Assembly: GCF_037969875.1 (NCBI RefSeq)
Contig: NZ_CP150218.1
Span: 5,766,001 to 5,830,000, forward strand
Length of the DNA stretch: 64,000 nucleotides
Direction: 5' to 3'
From: Paenibacillus sp. FSL R7-0337
GTDB lineage: Bacteria; Bacillota; Bacilli; Paenibacillales; Paenibacillaceae
Shown here: in pieces, positions 16,857-27,200 of the stretch
Position numbering within the stretch: position 1 is the first letter of the stretch
Layout: every line of letters starts with the position of its first letter
The notes under the pieces: generated by a model
Database searches by the model: none
What the model was told of the DNA's origin: nothing
What the model saw: only the letters and a program-made list of their open reading frames with translations
Translations under genes and position numbers: made by a program

Positions 16857-17125
16857 TGGAAACTGCGGAAAAAGCACGTTTGCGCATTCGAACTTTTATT
16901 GAAAACAATATGAACGAAATGTTTGATGATAATGAGGTTCACGACTCTGACAACATCTTTGAAAAAGGCTTCGTCAGCTCTTTGTTTGCTATGCAGTTGT
17001 TGAATTTTATCGAACAGGATTTTGCTATAGAAGTTAAGGATGAAGATATCCTGCTCTCAAACTTTAGTTCGGTAGATCAAATGTTGTGCTTAATAGAAAA
17101 AGTTAAAGGAGGCTCGTATGCATAA
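16853..17125 (+). CDS. Discrete acyl carrier protein (FkbJ type)
   Basis: A 90-residue carrier protein. The phosphopantetheine site lies in GFVSSLFAMQLL around residues 43-54, where the second Ser of SSL takes the place of the Ser in DSL. This F-V-x-S-L-F context is the usual form in FkbJ/ZmaD-like ACPs that carry glyceryl and hydroxymalonyl units. It would be activated by the cluster's own PPTase (61766-62545), loaded by the FkbH-like protein, and oxidised by the FkbK- and FkbI-like enzymes. It overlaps both neighbours by 4 and 8 bases. Confidence 0.9.
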   Translation: MMETAEKARLRIRTFIENNMNEMFDDNEVHDSDNIFEKGFVSSLFAMQLLNFIEQDFAIEVKDEDILLSNFSSVDQMLCLIEKVKGGSYA

Positions 17126-18260
17126 GGAATTTCAACAATCGATTCTTTCAAAAGCTACAGAGTATGCTGAGAAAGTAATCAGACCTAGAGCAGGAGAGTT
17201 CGACCGCCAAGAATATCTGCCTCGGGAGATTATTGATGGACTTGCTTCTCGAGGGCTATTAGGGGCTGCTATTCCTGAAAAATATGGCGGATTAGGCCTA
17301 GACCCTCTATTCTATGGATCTTTAACTGAAATTATAGGCAAAGCCTGTTGTTCTACACGTGCGTTATTGACAGTACATACTTCACTTGTTGGTGAGACGC
17401 TGGTTAAACTGGGAAGTTCCGCACAGCGTGAGCGTTACTTGCCAGAGATTGCTAAAGGGACAAAATTAGGCTGTTTTGCATTATCTGAATCTGGTGCGGG
17501 CTCAGACGCTTCTTCTGTCAAAACCCAGTATACAAAGAAAGAAAATATGTTTATTCTCAACGGCAAAAAAAAATGGATTACGTTTGGCGGCATAGCGGAT
17601 ATTATCTTGGTCATTGCTGCTGAAGCTGATACACGAATAATCACCGCCTTTATAGTGGAGCGCACAATGCCGGGTGTCGAAGTCAAACCGATGAGTGGCT
17701 TGTTAGGGAGCAGAGCAGCCCATGTTGCCGAAATCTCATTTACAGACGTAGAGGTGCCGGCAGAGAATGTTTTGTGCAATGTAGGCGAAGGGCTTAGCTT
17801 TGTTGTTAATACAGCCCTGTTCTATGGCCGTTACAGCATAGCTTGGGCCGGTGTGGCCATCGGTCAGGCAGCGTTGGAGGAGATGGTGAGTTACGCAAGG
17901 ACCCGGGAACAGTTTGGACAGAAAATTGGCAAGTTCCAATTGGTCCAAGGTCTTATTGGTGATGCGGTTACACAGGTCCATGCTGCAAGAGCGCTATGCA
18001 TTAGAGCTGGAGAGCTATCTATTGCCGGAGATCATAGTGCTGTTATGGAAACCAATATCGCCAAGTATTTCACATCGATTATGGCCCGCCAAGTAACGTC
18101 TGACGCAGTGCAGGTATTCGGCGGCAATGGATGCTGGAACGAATATCCGGTAGAACGATTATTCCGTGAATCTAAGATTCTTGAAATTATTGAAGGAACA
18201 TCACAGATTCAGCAATTGATGATTGCTAACTATGGGATGAGGAAATATCGCAGACGCTAG
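17118..18260 (+). CDS. Acyl-CoA (acyl-ACP) dehydrogenase, FkbI type
   Basis: A 380-residue FAD-dependent dehydrogenase of standard family length. It contains IPEKYGGLG, the FAD-binding stretch CFALSESGAGSDASSV, and near the C-terminus VQVFGGNGCWNEYPVERLFRE with IIEGTSQIQ. In extender-unit pathways FkbI oxidises the aldehyde or hydroxyl of ACP-bound glycerate, giving hydroxymalonyl-ACP together with FkbK. It closes the four-gene FkbK-H-J-I-like set. No FkbG-like O-methyltransferase is adjacent, so the unit may stay hydroxymalonyl or be methylated by the enzyme at 57385-58113. ATG is preceded by AAAGGAGG. Confidence 0.9.
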   Translation: MHKEFQQSILSKATEYAEKVIRPRAGEFDRQEYLPREIIDGLASRGLLGAAIPEKYGGLGLDPLFYGSLTEIIGKACCSTRALLTVHTSLVGETLVKLGSSAQRERYLPEIAKGTKLGCFALSESGAGSDASSVKTQYTKKENMFILNGKKKWITFGGIADIILVIAAEADTRIITAFIVERTMPGVEVKPMSGLLGSRAAHVAEISFTDVEVPAENVLCNVGEGLSFVVNTALFYGRYSIAWAGVAIGQAALEEMVSYARTREQFGQKIGKFQLVQGLIGDAVTQVHAARALCIRAGELSIAGDHSAVMETNIAKYFTSIMARQVTSDAVQVFGGNGCWNEYPVERLFRESKILEIIEGTSQIQQLMIANYGMRKYRRR

Positions 18261-18283
18261 CTTTCTCTCATAAGGAGGTCAAA

Positions 18284-21200
18284 ATGTGTACATATAATAA
18301 CTTGGTCGAGGCACTTCGAGATCATGCTCGAGATGATGTTGGGATACACTTTCTTAACAACGCATTAGATGACGATTTTTTCTCCTATTCAGAGCTTTTA
18401 AATGAGGCAGGTAATTTCCTGTCAGCTTATCAGTCAGTTGGAGTGAACATTGGCGATGAGATGTTGTTATTGTACAAATCACCACGCGCTTTTGTGGCAG
18501 CATTTTGGGCCTGTCTTTTAGGGGGGATTGTGCCGGTACCTCTTGCTTTTCCTGAGAATAAGGATGAGATGCTTAAGCTATTTACAGTGTGGGGCATCTT
18601 GGAGCAGCCATGGATTACCACCGACAATGATACTCTGTTTAATAAGCTGAAATCCTTCTCTGATGAGGAAAATCTGTTGTCAGTTTATGAAGGGATGTCC
18701 TCTCATCTTTTTTACCCGGAGCAGATTGAGTGCGCTGGACGGGAACCTTATTTCCCCGTAATTCATTGCAAAGACATCGCCTTTATTCAGTTTTCTTCAG
18801 GATCTACCGGAGATCCCAAGGGTGTGTTACTTACGCATGAGAACCTCATGCACAACATTTATGACATTATTTCAAGTAACAACGTGCAGGATACGGATTC
18901 CTTTTTGAGCTGGAAGCCCATTTCACATGATTTCGGAATGATCTGTTTCCATCTGACTCCGATCATTGCTGGCTTGCAGCAATACCGTATACCCACGAAT
19001 ACCTTTGTTTGGAATCCGATGTGCTGGTTCTCTGCAGTCAACAAATATAGAGCTACAATCCTGGGATCTCCCAACTTTGGCTTCAGACATTTCCTTAAAC
19101 GGTTCAAGCGAGATACTGCACAAGCGGAGCAATGGGACTTGAGCTGCGTAAAAATTATCTTTAATGCGGCTGAACTTATATCGACTTCGTTATGTGAAGA
19201 ATTCACAAAAGAGCTAGGGGACTGGGGCTTGCCCCCTGTGTCGATTAAGCCCGGCTACGGATTAGCTGAATCTACGCTCATTGTAACGGTTGTTCCGCCG
19301 GAAGAAGGGATATTAACGTATACGGTTGACCGGACGCAATTGGCATCGGGCCAGCCTGTCCGATTTGTTGAGCATACGGCACAAGAAGCATTGCAATTTG
19401 TAGATTGCGGCTTGCCTTGTGAGCACAGCGAGATCCGAATTACTGATGATATGCGAAGGACATTGGGGGAAGACACTGTAGGACATATCGAAGTTAGAGG
19501 ATTGTGCGTTACTTCAGGATACTACAAGAACGCTGAAGCTACCCGTGCAGTTCTCAGCGAAGAGGGGTGGCTTGACACACAGGATTTAGGATTCCTGCAC
19601 AATGGACGTTTGATTATGGTGGGCCGATTGAAGGAAATGCTTATTATCGGCGGAATAAATTACTTCCCTCATGATATCGAACAGGCCATACTGCGCGGTA
19701 TGGGAGAAGATAAGCTAAATCAATATATTGTTTGCGGTGTACCTAATCCTGAATCAGGCACAGAGGATTTAGTGATATTTGTATATTTTAAAAAGAGCAG
19801 CGAAGAGTTTCTGCCTATTATAGAATTTGTTCGCAAGCAAGTATTGGATGGGTTAGGGCTGAAAGTAGACTACGTATTGCCCGTCAAAAAAATCCCGAAA
19901 ACAACGAGCGGAAAAGTACAGCGTCATAAGTTAATCCGAGACTTTCTTGATGGGAAATTCGCTGGGAACATGGATAATTCAAATTGGGTACATCCAAAAA
20001 GAGCTTCAGCTGATATTTCACAAGCCCCCTCGCCCTTACATAAAGAAGAAATGTTAACGGTGGTAAGAGAAGAAGTAGAGAATCTATTGGGACGCAGCGG
20101 TATAGATATGCATGCTGGTTTGGTAGATCTTGGACTGAGTTCGGTCAAGCTAATGATACTTCAAGAAAACTTGGAGAAGCGTTTGGGTGTTGCTATATCG
20201 AGTACAGCAGTTCTGGACTATCCAAGCATTAGTGCTTTGACAAAGCTATTATCGCAACAGGAGGATCTTAAGGAATCCGGCGAAACTGAACGTCCTGCAT
20301 CCGCTGAAGGCGGGAACATTGCAGTAGTAGGTATAGGATGTCGTTTTCCTGGGGGAGTGGATTCACCGGAGCGTTTTTGGAGTCTGCTAAGCGAAGGAAT
20401 AGACCCTGTACAAGAAATCCCGGAATGGCGTTGGGAGAAAGATCCACAGGCCCAAGCGGATCTAACTACGCGCATGGGTGGCTTTCTTGATAATATTGAT
20501 GCATTCGATCCGCTCTTCTTCGGGATTTCTCCGTTAGAAGCTGAGGCACTTGACCCTCAGCACCGGCTTCTTCTGGAACTGACTTGGGAGGCGCTGGAGG
20601 AGGCCGGGTGGAATCCCAAGTCTCTTAAGGGCAGCAATACCGGCGTTTTCGTTGGTATTGCCGGCAGCGATTATTTACAGGTTGGCCGGGATCTGGGGCA
20701 TGCACCTGGACCATACACTTTTACGGGAGCAATGCTCAGTAGTGCAGCCGGCCGTCTCTCTTACGTCTTTGGTCTTCAAGGGCCTTGTATGGCCATTGAC
20801 ACTGCTTGTTCTTCTTCACTTGTAGCAGTGCAACAGGCCATGTTACAGCTTAGGGCTAATACTTGTGATGCCGCATTGGTCGCAGGCGTCAACCTGATTT
20901 TGCGAGCTGAAGGGCATGCCAGCTTCTCTAGAATGGAAGCCTTATCGCCTTCGGGCAGATGCCGTAGTTTTGATGAATCGGCGGATGGCTATATCCGGAG
21001 TGAGGGCGGAGTCGTGCTTGTTCTCAAACGTCTGGAGGATGCCTGTAAAGATGGAGATCATATTTGGGGAGTTATTAAAGGCGCTGCAGTCAACCATAAC
21101 GGTCAGAGTGGAGGCTTTACGGTACCCAGCGGGCTGGCACAACAACAGGTTATTCGTCAGGCCTTAGCTGATGCTGAACTCAAGCCGGATGATATTGATT

Positions 21201-24200
21201 ATTTGGAAGCACACGGTTCGGCCACCAAGCTAGGAGATCCCCAAGAGATGAATGCGCTGGTAGATGTATTCGGTGGGAGGGAGCGTCCTCTTTATATAGG
21301 AAGCGTTAAATCTAATATAGGTCACTTGGAGACGGCCTCAGGATTAGCCGGGCTTTGCAAAATTTTATTATCCATGCATTATAAGCAGATTCCGGCTAAC
21401 TTGCACTTTAATAAAGGGAACCCGTTGATTAAATGGAACGAGATACCTTTTACCATTGTGAATGAGGTACAGGAGTGGGAAGCCCGGGACGGATTGAGAC
21501 GGGCGGGCATCAGTTCATTGGGGATCAATGGTACTAATGCACATATTGTGGTGGAGAACGTACCAAGTGAGTTAACAAGTTCAGATGTAGGGCTCTCGGA
21601 GCCATCAAATCTATTTACGGTTTCGGCCAGGACTGAGCCGGCCCTGCGTGAGTATGTGAGAGCTCTGGCTGAGTGGTGCCGCAAACCTAGTGTGGGGATT
21701 ACAGAGCTTTGTCGTACGGTGAGTATAGGCAGAGCAACTCTAACCCACCGGCTTGCCCTCAGTGTCGATAACATGGATACGCTTGCCGAACGCCTGGAAG
21801 CCTTGGCGGAACTACAGATGCCTGTGGGAGTGAAAGCAACTGAACAACCGGGAATGATAGTGTTCCTATTTACAGGTCAAGGTTCACAATATCATGACAT
21901 GGCTTGTGAATTGTACCAGCAGGCTCCCGTATTCAAGGACAAGCTTGATGAATTGGATGCAGCATTCCAGTCTCAGATCAATGTGTCCCTTGTCGATTTA
22001 GTGTATGGTCACTCAAATGATGCATTGCAGCGCCCTTTGTATGCCCAACCCCTAATTTTCTCGATAGAAATAGCGTTGGTGCATTATTGGGAATCTCTTT
22101 CCATTATTCCAGATCTACTAATTGGGCACAGCATTGGGGAATATGCTGCGGCCTGCATAGCAGGCGTGATGAGTCTAGAGGATGCTGTGTATATGGTGGC
22201 TACCCGCGCTAAGATTATGGATGGAACTCCGGTCCAAGGCCGGATGATCGGTGTACTTGCCGATGAAGTCAAGGTAAGGGAGCTTATAGCCGGTTATGAT
22301 GATGTATCAATAGCCGCTGTAAATGCCCCTGAGAATATCACCGTATCTGGTGGAACAGCCAGTATGGATAATCTGATACAGCGTGCTAAAAAGAAACGGA
22401 TTTTCATTGAAGAGCTAGAGGTATCACATCCATTTCATTCCGTACTTATGCGTGACGACGCAAGGAAGATGGAGATGATGCTGGCAAATCTGAAGTTTCA
22501 TGCTCCATCCCGGCGCTTGATATCCGCCTGTACCGGTACCTTCGTTTCAGAAGATACAATTATGAATGCGGCTTACTGGGGAGACCATCTAGTAGAGCCT
22601 GTGCTCTTCTCAGAAGCGATAACCACTGCGGTAGCGGCAGGGGGGAGTTTGTTCTTAGAAATCGGATCAACCGCTACCCTAAGTGGGTTGGTTGCTCAGA
22701 ATATTAGTAATCCGGATATTCTAGTACTGCCAAGTTTGCGTAAAAATCGATTAGCATGGAAACAGATGCATGAGTGTATGGGGCAATTGTGGCAGCTAGG
22801 GTACCCTATTAATTGGAAGGCTCTCTATGGTGGACATGCTGCTCGCATTGGCAATTTACCGCATACCCCCTACGAGCGTCAGAGAGTGTGGTATTCCGAT
22901 AACAGAATTGCTGCTTTGCCCGGAAATATATTGCAATCTGAATCGATCAGAAGTGAGGTTGCAGTGACTCTTGAGGCAACGCCTGCTTGGGATGTAGACA
23001 CCAGTGGAATTCAGAAGCAGCTTAAAGAAATGATTTCACAGGTGACTGGTGCTGCTGCCGCTGAGATCTCTGGTTCCCTCAACCTGTTTACTCTAGGGTT
23101 GGACTCTCTGATGTTAGTGCAGCTAGGGAAGAATATCAGAAAAAGTTTCGGAGTGGATATTCCTATAAAAACCTTCTTTGCAGAATTACATACTGTTGAA
23201 CTACTGGCGAACTATATCTTAAAAAATCACACGGTAGCAGTACCTGCTTATCAGGTTCCGGTGAAAGTAGAAAGTAATAGTAATTCTGATGATGTGCAAC
23301 AGATTATTAACCGTCAGCTAACCATTATGGAAGAACAGTTGCGCCTGTTGAATGGTGTTGTTGTACCAGATAAGAAAAAAAATGCTTCAAGCTCGCCGCC
23401 TGTTAGTATCACTAGCTCCAGGGGCATCAAGCTCACGGAGGATTCACTAACACCGCGTCAGCAAGAATTCTTGAACAAATTCATCATTCGATGGAACTCG
23501 CGCACCCGGAAATCTAAAGCATATGCCTCTGAGTATAGAGAAACGCTGGCTGATTGGATCGTAAGTCTTAACTTTAGCCGCAGCATTAAAGAATTAGTCT
23601 ATCCATTGGTTTCGGCAGAGTCCCAAGGCTCCAAGTTCTGGGATGTAGATGGAAATGAATATCTGGATACTGCAATGGGCTATGGAGTATCATTTTTTGG
23701 ACATAAGCCTGAGTTTATTATTGAGGCAATTCGTAATCAGCTGGATAAGGGCTTCGAGCTTGGACCTCAATCGCAATTGGTTGGGGAGGTAACCATGCTG
23801 ATCCGTGAGCTTACTGATGTGGAACGTGTGGCTTACTGTAATACAGGTACTGAAGCCGTTATGGTCGCTTTGCGATTGGCGCGATCGGTCAGTGGAAGAA
23901 GCATGATAGCTAAATTTACCAACTCTTTCCATGGAAGCTTTGATGGTGTTTTGGCAGAAGCTGATGGCGGTTATAGCCAGCCTATGACCTCAGGCATACC
24001 GCAGTCTATGGTGGAGGATACGGTAGTACTGCGATATGGTAGCGAGGAATCCCTTGCGGCTATCCGCAAACATGGGTCGGAGTTGGCAGCCGTATTGGTA
24101 GAGCCTGTCCAAAGCCGGAATCCAGGGCTTCAACCAAGGGAATATTTACATCATCTAAGGGCTATTTGTTCAGAGTATGGCATCGCTTTGATTTTTGATG

Positions 24201-27200
24201 AGATAGTGACAGGCTTCCGTATTCATACGGGCGGAGCACAGGCGTATTTCGGGGTTCAGGCGGATATCGTTACTTATGGCAAGCTGATTGGCGGCGGCAT
24301 GCCGATTGGTATAGTGGCAGGCAAAGCACTGTATCTGGATGCAGTGGATGGCGGTAACTGGTCGTATGGCGATGAGTCAGGACCGTCAGCTGAGACAACC
24401 TTCTTCGCAGGCACCTTCTGTAAGCATCCTCTGACAATGGCTGCTTCCAAAGTAGTGTTGGAGCGCTTGAGAGACAATGGAACAGCTCTGATTGACGAGA
24501 TTAATGAACGCACCCGCTGCTTTGTTGAGCGTTCTAATGCTTATTTTGCTGAAGCGGGTGTGCCCCTTACAACCTTACAGTTTGGTTCGATGTACCGGTT
24601 TGTTACAGGGGTCTCTACAGATATGAGTGTATTGTCATTAGAGATTAATCTGTTCTTCCGTCTGATGATGGAAGCAGGTGTGTATGTGTGGGAGAGGCAT
24701 ACCTGCTTTTTCTCAGCAGCTCATACCAATGAGGATTCAAGTAAGATTCTGGAGGCATTGCGGTACAGTGTGGAGACACTGAGAGCCGGAGGCTTTTGTT
24801 TCAGAGCGGTAGAAGATCCCAAAGACCCCATTGATCCGAATGAGATGTCTAAATCCAGCCCGATTCAGTTTGGATTGTCTTCTGAGGAGCGCAGGGTTTA
24901 CATCATATCTAGGTTCAAAGGCGGCAACGAAGCCTATCAAGTACGCGGCTTGCTCGCCATGGATGGAATTCCTAATATTCCTGAATTAAAGAAAGCTTTT
25001 AAATCCCTATCCGACAATCATTTGATGTTGCGAAGTTCATTCCATGTCAAGAATTCAGAGGTAATCCATGTTATTGCCGAAACCATAGAACCTGAATGTA
25101 TACATGCCGATTTACGGAATGGCGACAGTTTGGAGCGGTTTGAAGTACTATGGAAGCGCCCATTTGATCTTACTCAAGCTCCTCTATGGCGGTGGGGACT
25201 ATTGGTAGATCATGATGGCTGTTATAAGCTCGTATTTTGCTTTCATCATCTAATTGTGGATGGCGCTTCTATAGATATCATTCTGCAAGATTTGGAGCAA
25301 GTTTCCAGAGGTGCTATTCCACAACAATCTTTTTTCACTTATCAGGATTATGTACAAGCAGAGAAAGTATTTCTAGCAAGTCCTGAGGCTTCCCGGCAAA
25401 GGGACTGGTGGCTAAAACAACTGAGTCCCCTGCCTGCTGGGCTTAACTTGCCGAATGATGAATTAAGACCGGCAATTAATACATTCAAGGGAGCAAGCAG
25501 ATTTTTCACTATAGAGTCTGAAATGCTATCTAATGTGAAGGTACTGGCTCGGAAGTATCAAACCACTCCTTTCATGTTATTTTTGGCAGCTTGGGCAGCA
25601 TTTTTAGGACGGATTGCAGTTCAGTCGGACTTCTGTATCGGCATTCCATGGAACCGGAGAAACAACAATGATCTTGATGGCATAGTCGGTATGTTTGCGC
25701 AGACGCTGGTATTACGGCTACAGCCGGAGCCAACGCTATCATTTGAAGAGTTTCTGGCGTCCGTTAAGGAAAGATGCCTGGAGGCTTATGGAAATCCGGA
25801 ATATCCATTAGATAGGTTATTGGAAGATTTAAATGTGCCGCGGGATTTGGGGCGAAATCCACTATTTGATGTCATGTTTATTTATGAGAATGGCCAGCAG
25901 AGAATTGTGGAACTTGGTGGAATTCAAGGCGTGCCGGAAGAAGTTCCAACGGAACATGCTACTTTTGATCTGACGCTAGAGATGATCGAGCGGGACGGTC
26001 AACTCTTCTCCAGTATTAATTATGCTGTTCCTTTATTTAGTCAATCGAGAATTGACGAATGGATCATACGATTTAAGAGCTATTTACACGAAATGATTCT
26101 TAATCCTTCCCAGTCATTAGATGAAATACGACTTCTAGGAGAAGATGAAGAGGAAGAACTAACAAGCAAAGGAATGGGGCCCGAGGTCAAGCAGACAGGA
26201 GCAATGACTGACAGGATCATGGCTGAAGTAGTTAAGGAACAGAGGGATAAGCCTGCAGTCTGGTTTCGGCAGAGAGAATGGACATATTCGGAGCTTGATG
26301 TCCGCGCAGGAGCTTTGGCTGCAAGAATGGCGGATATTGGTATAGGCAAAGAAGATATAGTGGGCATATTGTTGCCTCGAACACCAGAAATGCTGGCAGC
26401 GATGCTTGCAATTCTTAAGGTGGGGGCGGCATGGCTGCCATTGGACTTGTCATATCCAGATGAAAGCTTGCATTACATGTTAGATAACAGCAGAACGAGC
26501 CTGGTAATATGCGAAGCTTCCTATGAAGGCCGCTCCCATTTCTCTATACCTACCTTAGATCCGGCTGATGTAATGGAATATAAGACGGAATGTACCTTTG
26601 AGAATCAGAGCAGCACTGAAGATTTGGCTTACTTAATATTCACATCCGGTTCAACAGGCAGACCAAAGGGCGTGCAGATCGAACATGGTTCTTTGGCTAA
26701 CTTCCTCTGTGGTATGGCTAAGGCATTGAATTGGACGCGGGGAAGCCGGACAGCTTGTTTGACTACCATTAGTTTTGACATATTTCTGCTAGAAACATTC
26801 CTCTGTCTGTCTCAAGGGGGATGCGTGGTTCTGGCGGATGAACGTGAGACAGCTGATCCCCAGTCTATAGCACGACTTGTACGTGAGGGACAGGTGGACA
26901 TTTTACAAATGACGCCTACACGGTTGCAGTTAATTCTGACGGACCCGCAAGTGATGAAAGAGGTTATGGGTTCCATTCAGACCCTCATCGTTGGAGGTGA
27001 AGCCTTTCCGAAGAAGGTGCTGCCAATGCTCCAGCAGTTCGAATCGTTGAGGATATTCAATGTTTACGGACCAACAGAGACATGCATATGGTCCACATGC
27101 AAAGAGCTGACCTCTGCTCAAGAGATTAACATAGGTGTTCCTATACAAAATACACAAATCTATTTGCTGGATGCCTATAGACAATTGGTTCCTGAAGGAG

